A model generated the notes under the pieces. The model worked only from the letters and a program-made list of their open reading frames with translations, did not search any database and was not told the origin of the DNA. A DNA stretch of 64,000 nt from Geosiphon pyriformis (lineage: Eukaryota; Glomeromycota; Glomeromycetes; Archaeosporales; Geosiphonaceae). Both the position numbers and the translations under genes were made by a program. The stretch covers positions 295,039 to 359,038 of the forward strand of contig JAAOMT010000690.1 of the NCBI GenBank assembly GCA_016748015.1, read 5' to 3'. This document shows, piece by piece, positions 1 through 13,547 of this stretch; position 1 is the first letter of the stretch; each line of letters starts with the position of its first letter.

Positions 1-1656
1 ATTTTATTATTAAATTATATACCTTGGTATTTTTACAATATGGAAACAAACTGACAAAGTTTCAGTCAAAAGCTATCATGGGTATGTAAAATATCACCGA
101 ATTTCCCGAATCTGTTTCCAGCTTTTCAAGCAGATTAACACCATTTATGGAAATAAGCAATTAGATTATTCTTGTTTTGTTTTTTTAATTGTTTCTTTTA
201 GTTAATAATCTCCAAAATATATTTTTAATGTTATTAAAATTTTTTATCATGTTATTATTGTCACAAATCCATAATTTATTTTAAGATTTATTAAAAAAAG
301 TATTCAAATATAAAAAAAAAGCTAAATCTGTTTGCGGTTTTTTAAGTAAATTAACACTAATTACAAAAATACTTATTTAAATTAGTTTTGTTTATTTGCT
401 CCAATGTTTTATTTTATTTATTTTTTCAATTCTGTTTTAACTTAATAATTATTTTAGAGCTATTATAATTACAAATACATAATTTCTTAATTGATATCTT
501 AGAAAATTAAGTTTATTAATATTCTGTAAATAATAAGTGTTTAGCAATCCAAAAAATCTAATAATTTTTTTGTTAATCTTTAGCTATATTACAAGCAGTT
601 CAAAACAATTTTATATATTATGTTTTGTATTATGCCAAAAAATTTCAAAAATAAAATTATTTTTTATTTCAAGTCTCTAATAAGTACTTTGATAATGTTT
701 GTTAAAAAAAAGTATAGAACTTTTAAATTCTGTATTAACTATTAAAATTTTGACTAAATTATTATTAAAAAATATTATCTATTGTCCTAATCTTAAATTT
801 ATTGAACCAATTATATTTTGTTCAAATGTTTACAATCTGAGCATATGCATTTCAAATATATTATAGTTATATTAAATATTTAATTATGTTATTTGGTTTA
901 AAAAATATATTTATTATGTTTTAATATTTAGTAAATAACATCTTTAGAAATTATTTAGTTTAATTTATTGTCTGTTATTTTAATAACATTTTTATTTATT
1001 TCCAAAATCAGAAGAATTACAATAAACATGTATATCTTAATTTTAAACAACTACAACAACAAAAATTATATATTAAACTTGAAAAATACACATTTAACCA
1101 ATTTCAAATTGAAATTTTTAGCTATATTATTTTATTAGAAAGTATTTCGATGAATTAAAAACAATTTTAAATAAAACAGTACTATATTCTGTAAAAAAAT
1201 ATTTAAAATTTTTTAATTTTTATTATTAATTTATTAAGAGCTATTTGAATTTTATTGCTATATTAATTGTTTTAACATATAAAAATAATTTTTTTGGATG
1301 AATTTAACAAGCTAATGCAGCATTCCAAATTTTAAAACAAATTTTTTCTATTATTTTTATTTTAATTTATGTTAAATTATATATTGTTAAAACTACTGCC
1401 TTAAATTTTGTTTAAAAAGTTATATTATTATAATTTAAATCAGATAACCATTTATATTCTGTTGTTTTTTATTTGTTAAAACTCTTTATTTATAAAATTA
1501 ATTATCAAAAAACTTTTAACAATTATTATTGCTTTTAAACAGTAATATGATTTTAATTTAAACTTTTACTTTATAGTTTTATTTATTGCTTAATTATAGT
1601 TAGTCATATATATTAGCCACTGATGTTATTATATAACCATTTTATTTTTAGAAATT

Positions 1657-1788
1657 AGTTACTAATATAATTATTAACTTGATTAATAACTTGATCATTG
1701 ACTTAATTGTTAACTTGGTTATTAACATAATTATTAACATAATTATTGACCAAATTACTGATTTAATTATTAACTTGATCAATTATTT
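1657..1788. repeat. 12-bp minisatellite, about 11 degenerate units
   Basis: Reading from 1657 in steps of 12 gives units of the type AATTATTAACTT, GATTAATAACTT, GATCATTGACTT, AATTGTTAACTT and AATTATTAACAT, ending near 1788. Units differ at 2-4 positions but keep a strict 12-nt phase. Because 12 is a multiple of three, one + strand frame stays open through the array and reads as a hydrophobic four-residue repeat (Leu/Ile-Ile-x-Asn/Asp). It has no start codon and is closed by a stop just upstream, so coding is doubtful. Confidence 0.8.
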
Positions 1789-3070
1789 CTTTTTAATAAT
1801 TTTAAAGCTGTAGAAAAATATTTTTTAGACAAACCAAAATCACTTAAAACAAAAATTAATATGATGATATTAATTTCTTTTTTTTACTATTTTTTTTAAT
1901 TTGTTAGTTTGTAAAATATATTGAATTAATATTTATTAAAAAATAAAACTGATATTTGATGTTAAATTTTAAGAATGCTAACATAAGACATAGAATTATA
2001 TCAGTATGTTATTTTTTTACTTTCAGATTTTTTTGTTATCTTTTAGGAAGAATAGCGATTGAAATATTTATAAAACTAACTTTGTACATTAAATTTTTAT
2101 TAATTCAATTTACTCATTAAAGTTGAATTATCATTTTAATTATTTTTATTATCATACAATACTGGTTTTCTTTGCTATCTATTAACATATTATATTTAAG
2201 TATAACAATATGAAATAATTGTTTTTTATAATTACGAAAACTTTAATATTTTTCAACAACTAAAATTTTTAAATAATTTCAAGTTTAATAATCGATTTTT
2301 ATGGTAGATTTCAATTTTGTAATTTTTATAAAACTAGATTGTTATAAAATAAAGCTAATGTTTATTATATTATGTATAAAAAGAAAAATAAAGTTTATGG
2401 CAAACAAAAGATTATATTGCTTAAGATTAAACATTTTTAAAATAGCTATTATTTTTGTATTTTGTTTGGATCTAAAATTTAAAAAAGCAATTAAACAATA
2501 TACAAAAATCAATAAATATTTCAAAAAATTGACAATAATATTTTAACTTATAATCTTTTAATTATAAAGTTTTATAATAATTTAATCCCTGTTTTTAAAA
2601 ATTTTAAATTATTTTCAAATTTAAAAAAAAAAGTTATAGCAGTTTACTTGTTGGTTATTTTAAAATCAATAAAACTTTAGAACTTATTATTGATAGTTTT
2701 GACAATAAAAGTTTGTTTAATTTTTTGTTTTAAACTTTTTATTATATTATAATTTTTTTTGACTTATGTCTTTTTAAACACATTATCATTGTTTTTAATT
2801 ATATATTTGTTTTTTTAGCTATTTATTTATTTTTTTTAATTATATTATTATTATTTAATTTGGGTTGTTGGTCACATGTAAAAAGTATAGAAACAATGGT
2901 AAGTATGTAATTTTTTATGTTATATGTAATAAATAATGGTTGTACTACACTTTTAAAAGCTGAAAAAAAATTATCTAATTAATTATTTGCTTAGTTAATT
3001 ACTTTTTAATTAATCGTCTATTTAATTAATTATTTCTTTAGTTAAGAACACTAAATTTTTCTATTCATAT

Positions 3071-3120
3071 TATAAGTTACAATGTTTTAATATCACTTTC
3101 ATATTATATTGTAACTTATA
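3071..3120. repeat. Inverted repeat, 13-bp arms
   Basis: The left arm TATAAGTTACAAT (3071-3083) is the exact reverse complement of ATTGTAACTTATA (3108-3120), with a 24-nt spacer. It could fold as a hairpin or be the core of a small inverted-repeat element. No target-site duplication was identified. Confidence 0.7.
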
Positions 3121-3270
3121 AATAGTTAAATATACAATAACAATTCTTTTTGTCTGATTAATATCAGTTATTACCTTTTATTCTTATAAATATTTGATTT
3201 TTTTTTTACCTGAAATTCTTCCAATTTATCTTAATAAAGTTTTCACTTTGTAAAAAATTTGTTTAAATTA

Positions 3271-6200
3271 ATCGTCGCTTAGTTAAAATTTGGAAATAGT
3301 TTTGGAATAATCGCCATTAATTGAAAAATTGGATGATTTTTGTGACAAACATGAGGAGAAAGACTGGATATTCTATTTGAGATTAGCAAAGAAATAAGGA
3401 GTCTATATAATCTTCTCTGCCAAAAAGTCTAGAATTTAAAAACACGTTAACAGTCAACTATGTCAATCTTGAAATATTTTAAATGTTAAAGCAATGAAAA
3501 GATGAATTTAGAGAAAAGAAAGAGAAAGGAAATACAAAAAAGTAGAAAATTTATCAATTCAAAAGAGCAAACAAATAAATTAACTAATGAAAAAAACAGA
3601 TTTGAATCCCTGATTGCTCTTGTGACACCATGTTCACTTTGTTTGGTGTTTCAGCAGTACAGCATGTCCCAAATAAAATGGTTTATGTAAAAGAGAACAA
3701 GTTGTAATACAATTATGGGCGTAAATGTAGAACATCACATGCACTAAAATGGGGTGATTTCAAAAGCCACCACCACCTAATCCTATAAGGCGCGATCTTA
3801 TTTTCATTACTTGATGTATGAAAGATAAAATTTTAATCGAAGAAAAATCCAAAATATTTTTCTTTCCAAAAATTACACACAAAAGCTAAATAAAATTTGA
3901 TATTGGAAATAACCGCGCGACAAGTAAACAATAATCCTTTTTTTTTTGAAATTTTTAATGGCAACAGCAGAGGAAACTTATTTTTTAAAATTAGTTTCTG
4001 AATGAATTTAACTTCAAGAACTTGCGATAGGACTTAAAACACCATATTTTGGCAAAAAAAAGAAGTTGAACAAAATTTAACTTTTTCTATCAGCCGAAAT
4101 AAAGTTTTCTTCTCATTTAATAAAGGAAAATCATTTTACCTAATCAACCTTTTAAATGTTCTCAATAGAAAGATTGTGCATTCTAACCTTCTAATTTTGA
4201 GTATTTATTCGATTCGACTTATCTCATCCTATTACTTAATATTGGTCATATTATAGTTAATATAACTACCATAAAATTTCCTTTGTACATGTAGCACGAA
4301 ATCTCAACGCCCACAAAAAATTTGATATCTTCATTTTTCACTAAAAATCTAGTTTAAAATCCTCGATTTCAATAATATTTTTTATCGAAAATCGTTAATA
4401 TTTTCCCTAAAAAAAGTTTATTCATTACAACATCAAATAATCAAAGGTTTATACTCCCAACATTTGTGAAAAAAGATTCAAAATATTTCTTATGCATTAA
4501 TTTAGTTCCAATTGTGAAAAATTTAAAATTCGCTTACATTATACACTTAATAGTATTAAGAAAGTTTCGACTGTTGATAAAATTAAATACTTTGAATTTA
4601 TTATGAATTCTCAACGTGGGATTGGGGAATATAAAAAATTAATTTAACATTAAAAATCGAAAAGGTTTAGCGAGATAAAACCTAATGAGTTCACAAAAAA
4701 GTTATGGTATTCTGTGAAAATGAAAAACGCTGATGTAACCCGAAAAATTTAAAATAAGATACAAACGAAAGGATAAGTCGTGACCCGAAAAATTGATTTG
4801 AACATCCGTGAGTTTCGAAATAAACGTAGTGAAAAATTCTTAGTTTTAAAGGTAGTCATATAGTAAAAATTGGAAATTGGAATGATGATTGGTAGTAAAA
4901 ATTTGAACGTGCCAAAAAATAAAGAAGAAAAAGAACAGAAAATTATTTAAATGAATATATACAAAATTGTGATTTACAATATTTACAAATAATGAGAGAC
5001 ATATAACCTAGTTTTTTTTGTAGAGCATAAGTATAAAAATTAAAATCTTAGTTGTGAAATGTTTCACAAGGGATATCTTAGTTGATTTTTGCTTTAGGTA
5101 ATGTTTTTTTGAATTAGGTAATGTTTTTTCTTTTTTAAGTTAAAAGTTTTTCCTGGACAACTTTTAACTCGGTAATCAATAATTCCAGAAATAACCTAAA
5201 TTTAGGTCGAAAGAGACTTATGGTTTTGTCTTTTTTTATCATATTTAGTTGAATGAGAATTTTGTTTAGAAAGGACTGTATTGATGATGATTATGATGAT
5301 AGGATAAATATAATAGGTAATTTCGAGTGGGAAGGAAAAATCTTAAAGATATATTTTTAGTGGTTTGAGCATTTCATTCAGTTTTTCTTAATTGCAAAAA
5401 TCTATTAAGAAACCCAAGGGAAAGAAAATCAACCGTTGGCACTTGATATAGCTGAAATTTTACCAAGTACAGAATATTCCTGATCTAATTTTTTTTTCAT
5501 TTCAATATGACACAACGCTTGAGCATTTGTTTACCAAACAAAATAAATGCTATTAGGAAAATCTTTTGCACACATGTGTATATGTAGATCTGCCTTTGAT
5601 GGAAAGACTATAATATACTTCATTTTAAAAATGAGAAAGTTAGTTTTTTTTAATAATAATTTGCATTTCAATGAAAATTCTTAGGGTATTCCCTTTGCTA
5701 TAATCTCTCATCAAATTAATATCATTGGTAAACTTCAAGGGAATACAATTGAATAAGATCTTGTAATTAAAAAAAAATTTCAAATTAAAAATTTTTCCAG
5801 AGAATTATGTATCAAATAAAACTTTCTTCGAATTTCCAAGCAAAAGTCAATCTGCAAGGAAACTTCATTCACACACACACAAAATTTTAATGCTTTAATA
5901 AAAAATTAGTTTTATTTAATACTATTAAAGACTTAATTATTGAGCAACCAAAAATAAAATGATTGGTGCTTTAAATGGGAAAAAGCTTTTAGTGCTTGTT
6001 GATTAGGTTTTTAACAACGTAGTACAATGCAGAATTCATCTGACCTTGCTTATTCATCCACATTTTTTTGTTCAATTTTGTTTACAAACCTTGACTTATT
6101 TGATGACTTAAATAATAATTTATAGTTCTTGTTTTATTTTTTTTATTATGCTTTAACAAAGTATAATCCAATTACTATTTAAATCCATTTAACATATATG

Positions 6201-9200
6201 ATTTCTAGAACAGTAAAGAATATTAAATTTTTTTAATATTAAAATTATCCTTGGATCAAATAATAAATTGACAAAAATTTTCAGAATTTTTTGATTTTCA
6301 TTCTAGATGCAGTTTCCAAGATCCTTGTGTACAGAAATACTTCATTATTTGAAAATCTAGGGAACCATTTTTTCAATCCAATCAAATTATTTGTTTATTA
6401 TGCCATTTTTTAAAGAAACAAATTAGATTTGTCTATATGAATGTTTTATTTCAAAGAATGAATCAGACGTACAGAGGAAAATATTCTTGTATTAAATTGA
6501 TCACTTTGTAAATGGTGAGGCATTCCAAGTATCATTGCACTGAAAATCATGAGAAGAATCCAGACTTTTAATTTTTTTATTATGTAGCATTTTTATTGGA
6601 GATGATCATCAATGTGCGATACCCTGCAGAAGATTAACCGCGCATTTTGCATAAGGCTTGGAACTTTATTTACCCACTCCCCTCCCTCACGTGTTTACCA
6701 TACTTATCCACTTGAGAAAATGGAATCCAACATTACGAATCCTTTTCAGTTTTCAAATAGAATATTGATATTTGAATAACTTTTATTGCTTAATCAATTT
6801 TCAAAATGAACAGTATCGGTAACATATTTTTAATTCAAAGGTTCCCCTGCATAAAAATAATTTATTCCGGTTGAGCATAGCTTCTAAGTTTTTTGCGGAA
6901 ATGCAGACAAAATTACACAACCCCATGAGACGAAATGTTCATAATAAATCAATATTTTTATTAAAGTAACCATTGAAATCAATGGATCATTTTATGAAGG
7001 GCTAGATGTTAATCTAGATGCTTAAAAACATTGCACAAACCGAAGAATATCTAGGGGAAATTTTTTCTGCATTGAAAATCAGATGATAAAAATTTCAGAT
7101 TTTTTTTATATAAAATAATTATTATGAAAAATAAAATCTAATTTCAAACATTCTAATTAAATTCATTGACCCATTTTTTTTTAGTTTACCGAAATTCCAA
7201 AATTCGGGTTTTTTCACGTTTTATTTTCAATTGGACCGAATCTATCAACATTGTGAATAAACAAATGATCCTATTGGTTTGTCATGGTATGAATGCAGTG
7301 TCTTCATAAATCTCCCCTAGTTATCTTAGACTTAATTGAATAGATTACCGAAATAAGTCAAATATTAAGTTCGAAATTAATCCATTTGTATTACAAATAT
7401 TTAACGTGTTCTAATTCGAAAAAACCGCCCAACCAGCTGACTGTAACATTATTTATCTCGTACATATTTCTTCAAAATTATATTCTCTCTATGAAGAAAC
7501 TAGCATCTTTAGACATAGAAGGTAAGATAGATTTACGTAGTAATCTTGTAATCCTTTCATAAGTTAAACTTGAAATTAGCTAGAATTCTTGATTATTAAT
7601 TTTCCTCAACCAGAGAGGTTTAATTCGGGCAAATTTCTATTTATTGCATTATTTATTTAATTTATTATATTAAAAATTATTTGTCATTCATATTTGTTTT
7701 ACACACCAAAAATAGTAGATCAAAAAAAAAAGAAAACAAAATAATTTACATTGATATATCCATATTTACAAGATTTCTAATAAGAAATCTTTCTTTCTTT
7801 CCAAAAATATTTTCGGCTTTAAATTAACCAAAATTGTAAGCGTTACTTATTTGGTGTCAAATTGGATATTTTTCTTTTATAAATTCTATAATATCATTTT
7901 TCAAAAGTTGTGATTTAGTAAAGCATTGAGTTATTCTATTAATTTTTTTTTATAAAATCACAATAAAAATCAAATGTTATGAAAAATATATATTTAAATT
8001 ATACTTTTGAATTAACAGAAATCCATAGTCTGATCAATATCAATTATTATTTCTTTATATTATCTACTTTTGATCCTTGATAAAATTTTCAATTTGTGAT
8101 AATTATATTCAAACTTTATTTAACCTTATCATACTTGATGATAGTTTGTCTAAAATTTTTAATTTAAAAGAATTCATTAAATATAAATGATTACGAATAA
8201 AAAAATTATTTTATTATATTTTCAGTTTATTCAAAAAAAAGTTTTAAAAATTCATTATCTTTTGTAATAAAATAAAACTTATACGATTGGTATTTTTTTT
8301 AATAATTTTTATATTTTCACCAAGTGACTCTATTAAGAAATATACTAATATTTATTTACATATTACAATTTGTCACAATAATTTAATAAATTTTCTAATA
8401 ATAAACAAGATTATCATGTTTAGTCTTAGATAGAAATTCATATTATTGTTTTTATAATATATAATTGGGTTTCATGATAATATTTGTTACATTGATTATA
8501 AATTTAATATTATAAAAAAAATTACAGTTTTAAAAAAATTTTTATTAACAATTTTATGCAATATAATTATTATAAAATAGAAATGCTTATATCTATGAAT
8601 ATTTTATTCAATTATATAATAAAAGTTTTGAAATTAAATACTATGTTTCTTGGATAAAATTAAAACTATTTCTTATTTTTTTATCAATAAATATTTCTAC
8701 AACTATATTATTTTTGCAAACATATTAATTATCAAATTCATAATGTATTATATTTGTAAAACAATAATATTTTGATATTAGAATTTTACTGAAATTTAAG
8801 AATAAATATTAAGTTTATTAAATACTTTGAAAAAAGGAGTCAAAAAAGAAAAAAAAATAAAAATAAATTAAAAGTTTAAAAAAAATGAGCCTTAAAGAAT
8901 CAAATTTAAAAATTACAAACAAAATTTTGGCTAATAAATTTATTCAACAGATAAAAAACCAGATTGAATTATTAGAATGATTAATTCAATATTATAATTT
9001 TTAATAAAATCAACACCAGGTCCAATAGATAAATTGGAAACTCAAGAATTAAAATACAGATATTAAATATGTAAAAGTAAAAATGAGAAATAAACTAATA
9101 TTTAAACATCAAAAAATCCAATGTAAAAAATGTTTAAAATTCTTATTTAAATATTTAATTTAAATTTATTTAAGATTCATCTTTTTGTCTTCAAAAATCT

Positions 9201-9334
9201 TTTCTATTTCTTGATATCAAAAAATTGTGCATTCAATGATATGACGGCATAATTTTTATTCAAACTTAAGTGGACTCATATGCTGGCTTCACAGATTTGC
9301 TGCTAGGATGTAATTTTCTCTAAATTTCCAAAAT
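3271..9334. other. Long intergenic region, no firm gene
   Basis: Mostly AT-rich. Slightly richer patches hold short open stretches: a 29-codon + strand run ending at about 3393, and a 62-residue Lys/Glu-rich frame at 3502-3690. Neither shows a recognisable domain or a convincing exon chain. A 31-codon ATG frame at 8886 is followed by a second short open stretch, but no splice donor links them. Nothing else is supported. Confidence 0.5.
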
Positions 9335-9359
9335 ACCCCGCATTCATTGAATGCGGGGT
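9335..9359. repeat. Perfect GC-rich palindrome, 12-bp arms
   Basis: ACCCCGCATTCA, a single T, then TGAATGCGGGGT: twelve perfect base pairs around a one-base centre. The run of C/G stands out sharply from the surrounding AT-rich DNA. It could be an imperfect-loop hairpin, a dyad binding site for a dimeric regulator, or the joined ends of an excised element. No T-run follows, so it does not resemble a bacterial terminator. Confidence 0.85.
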
Positions 9360-11567
9360 CTCTTCCCACGTAAATGCAAGATTTTTGCCAAAAGATCAGA
9401 GAAAATTTAAATTTCTTTATTCCATTTATTTGATCATAAACTTAAAGCTATTTTGTAGGAGGTGCATTGTGAGCCCTATCGATCAAACGCTCCTCAGCCT
9501 TGATAACCAATCACTGGGATTGAATGCTTGAGGCGAGACTGAAAACAATGGAAATCTTGTTTTAGTTAATGCACGAATTTCAACAATCAAAAAATCTAAA
9601 GTTCAGCCTGATTAATAAGAACAATGGCCAATCTGGTACGATCCAAATCTATGAAAACTTTTTTAGTGTAATAGCACTTGCATTATTATGATACACACGT
9701 CGATGCTGAATGGTGATCAGAACAAAAATAAAATCGACATCAAGCATTTCCCTGAAAAAGAAACCACGTGGAAGCTTCAGTGCACCATAGGCAGAATGGG
9801 AATCCGGGGTTGGTGCTGTCGGAAAAACTTTAGAGAAATCGACTGGTTTATTTCCATCTTTGAATATGTTCAATATATATGAAAGAAAATTTTAAATATT
9901 CAAAATGTTCAAGAGTTCTTTAAATGTATTGACGAAAGATTGTATCATTAAGATGATTCAATTTTATTCAAATAATTTGAATTTAAATTTAAATTTAAGC
10001 TTAATTTTTGATGAGATTACTTGCTTTAAAATTGCAATAAAAAATTATTCTTGAGAAAATCTTCTTTCAATTTCAAAATTTTGGTTTCAAGAAAAGTAAC
10101 CACAAATTAAGGCACACATACAGATTTTAGAAATCTAAATAGTTTTCCAAAAACCTTGTTTTTAATATGAAAAAATTTTAAATTATCAAAATTGATTAAA
10201 AGCATTTCTCAAATTTAGATTTTAATTCAAAGTATAAAACTATTAAAAAAAAAAAAAAAACAAGGGAATATTAAATATTTAATACTTTTCAAATTTATAC
10301 CAAAAGTTGGATGTGAATTACTGTAAAAAATTTTTGCCTGACTCATTTTAAAAATTTGATAAAAGCTTTGAAGTCACAAATAATTACTCTATGTAATCCA
10401 TCCAAGTTTTTAGGAAATTCAAAATTTTTCAGAATTCACTTTTATTAAAAGTTTATTACTCATTCTAGAATCACAAAATTATTTGAAGATATGGTTTGTG
10501 GAAATAGGATCAAGAATTCTATCAACAGTAGTTTTTTGTAGTTATTCCCCTTATCAATAATGCATGTCAAAGGTTGAGTATCAACAGCGTGTGAAAACAC
10601 AAAAATAATTTCCTTTTTTATTATTCCACGTGCCTGTGGCTGACACTGGCTAAGCTACATCGCATTTTTTGCTTCATACGCGCAAAAATCAAAAAGATGA
10701 AAATCAGTTTAGAAAGCAACGTTACATCAACATTGCAGTGTTTCTGAGATTTTCAGGGGAAAAATGATTCCACTGTTTACTAATTTTCTAGTTCGATTTA
10801 CAAAAACGCCAAAATTCTAATATTTCAGTTGACTAATAGTTTAGAAATTAGAAAAATTTTCGTAGAATAAATATAAAAAATAAAATTTTTTTGAGTCACA
10901 AAAGTATATCTAAATACTTGAGCAAATATACATAATAGTTTTTAATTATAATAGCTACTCGAATGAACAGATGCAGGGCAAAAAATTTTTTGAACTGTAT
11001 GTGAATCTAAACTCTCGAAAGTCACTAGAATTGATTTGAATTTATTAAAGGGTGCATGTGTTTCAACTATATTTTATCCCACATTTCCAAAATGTGACAG
11101 GACACCGCATTTTTGTTTGTTCTTGAAAACAATTCAATCATTGTCTTACTTAAGGCTATCACATCAGTTACTAATTAAGAATCAGGTACTCTGCATAATA
11201 ATTGGAAGAATATATTTTTTTAGAGGAAAGCCTTCGGGTTGAAAAAATCTAATTATCGAGCACATTCAAAACGCCTTATTGACTATTTATCAAATGAAAA
11301 TGTCGATTAATTAAAATTGAATTTCTTTTAACAATTTTAATTAAAATATTTATTATAGCTGCAAAAAAATATGATGCTTGTGTAACAAAAACCATTTTCC
11401 TGACCACTCATTCCAAACTCTGGAAAATAAATTTCTTAGCTATATCAATCCCCTTAAATCCACTATTTTTCAAATTTTCTTTGGTTGTCTTGTGCAAACA
11501 ATTCTTCCCATAAGCAAAATAAGAGTGTTTAAATGCCAAAATATTTTCATCGTCTATTCTACCTAAG
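9360..11567. other. Intergenic region with weak coding-like patches
   Basis: The patch 9460-9880 is less AT-rich and holds minus-strand open stretches with two splice-acceptor-like polypyrimidine tracts, but no exon chain could be fixed and the longest frame lacks an ATG. The minus strand of 11370-11567 also reads open in pieces and may continue the small frame at 11568-11832. The rest shows nothing. Confidence 0.4.
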
Positions 11568-11832
11568 CTATATGATCACCTTTTCAACCTCCTCGTCTGT
11601 AGGATGTGAGATGATTTCGATATTCAAACCCTTTGTTATTTTCCTAACGATCTGGCGATAATACAATCAAAATGCAAAAAACTCGATATTTGAAATAGAG
11701 ATGGCAATTGAGTCATCCCTATTTCCCTTTAGAATATATTATTTCGAACCTATTCAAATTGGCAGTTAACACGACCTCACACGCTATTTTATCTATGAAC
11801 GAAACAATCGAACAATTTTTCGAAATTGCCAT
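11568..11832 (-). CDS. Possible small spliced gene or gene fragment, unknown
   Basis: Proposed exons (minus strand): 11832-11776 and 11651-11568, phase 0, joined over a 124-nt intron with donor GTCGTG and acceptor CGCCAG. The product would be 46 residues: an N-terminal MAISKNCSIV, then IVRKITKGLNIEIISHPTDE and a stop. The second exon has a balanced, protein-like composition unlike the surrounding AT runs. Further open pieces lie downstream on the same strand (about 11370-11545) but in a different frame, so this may be the 5' end of a longer gene, or a decayed one. No family is recognised with confidence. Confidence 0.3.
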
Positions 11833-13547
11833 TTTGAACGAATTGATATGTCATAAACCGGTTTGTTGCTAGCCTTTTTGGTCTTTTCTTTGATTGTAAT
11901 TCATTTAAAAGTTATTGATTTGATTATATTTTAAAGGCTTGTATATTCGTTAAACCTAACGCAATTTACAAACACGAACAGTCGTTGCCAATTGAAAAAT
12001 TTTTAGATCTTATTTTGAAATTTGAGAAATAATTCGAATTAAAATGAACAAATTATTAATTATATTGTAGCAATATGTATCTGATCAATTTTCTTTGACA
12101 AAAAAACTTCGAAATAACTGTTCCTAATGTTTATTGGTTAGGTTGGTTCCCAATATCCCTTCTTTTTCGCTTTACTTGGTATCGTTCTGTTTTCGAGAAA
12201 TAAAGTACCTCTATTACCAAATTTTTTATCAGCGGTTTCATACTTGATCGAAAAAAAAAATTTCCAAATAAATATAAGAATCTAATTGCAAAAACTAAAA
12301 GGGACGCAAGTTGATAAATTAGACATAATGACTTTTTACTCGGTTGATTTAATTAAAACTACGAGAAGTTATTTTTATTATTTTCCTCAAAACAAAAGTT
12401 TTAATTACTTGAAAAAAAAAATTATATAAATCTCAGTTTTAAATGGCAGTAATCATAAAATTTTAGAAATAGTCAGAAGCACATTCACGATTCAAGATAT
12501 GAGCAGCTTTTGACAGATTTATTCATTTTTACAGGAAATTTTCCAATGAATTCGGTAAAGTCACAGTATTCCTTTTCATGTCACATCCTTTTAAACTCTA
12601 AAGATAGTTTTAACTATGTGGCAAAGCTATTATTTATTTATTTATTTATTAATTTATTAATTTATTTATTTATTGAATTTATTTATTATGACATGATAGT
12701 ATAATTTTAAAATTATCTAGTAAAAAATTTGTCAAGTCCAAAAAAAAAGCTGCAGATGAACAAACACTTGCTTACTAAATTATTTGTTACTCTGCATAAG
12801 AGTCGACTCAATTAAAGAAAAAAAACTTAAAAATTTCTTTTTAGACTAAATCAAATTTGGAAAGTTTTTCACGGATGATTCAAACTATGTATTTTATATA
12901 AATGATGCTAATTAAATTTATTATTACACTAAAATCCAGTTTAGGATTTTTCTTAAAAGCGACATTTGTTAAAAAAAAGATCAAACATAGATTTCTAATA
13001 TTTTAAAGAATGAAAATACTTTTAGATATTTAAATTTGTAAGTTTTTCTTAAGGTTCCAATATATCTTAATGATATTAATCTTAAGAAAAAATATAAATT
13101 TATGATTCAAAATTTTTGAAATGAATTTCATTGAAATCATATATTAAAAACAAAAGATAATTTTTTGTTTTAAGCTATAAAAATCATATTTTTTCAGTTG
13201 TTAATGTCATTAAGAGTAAATATTATTAATTAAGATCATTCTATTAAAGCTTGTGTTTATTCTTAAATAAACTAGCTATGTGAGAATAAGTGATTAAATG
13301 CACCAAAATTTATAATTTTAAAAATAAGAATTTTTTAGTTTTTTATCATTTAATATTAAAGAAATGATTCATTAGTTTTAAAATTATGACTATGTACATA
13401 TATCTTTTACAAAATGCCAAAATTAACAATTTTATATGTTATTTATTAATCTTAATTATTCTTTAAATTCAATTAAACTAAACCTAACTTTAATTTTTTA
13501 AGTTATCACATGAAGTTGATATTAGTGACTCTATATATAGATCAACA
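11833..13547. other. AT-rich intergenic region
   Basis: No gene is recognised. It includes a degenerate TTTA/TATT-type simple repeat around 12628-12690, which produces a spurious poly-Leu/Ile/Tyr reading frame. Confidence 0.6.

Larger units (their letters stand above)
1..3270. other. AT-rich gene-free block
   Basis: Very AT-rich sequence with stop codons in every frame at short intervals. Open stretches such as 2301-2546 are made almost entirely of AT-type codons and look like chance. It holds the 12-bp minisatellite and the inverted repeat listed separately. No gene or RNA gene is recognised. Confidence 0.7.

Noticed and set aside
9460-9880. Minus-strand coding-like patch (KVFPTAPTPDSHSAYGALKL, and KAEERLIDRAHNAPPTK near 9460)
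   Set aside because: The longest frame has no ATG, the pieces lie in different frames, and no set of splice sites gave one continuous product. Possibly a real small gene, but not supportable from sequence alone.
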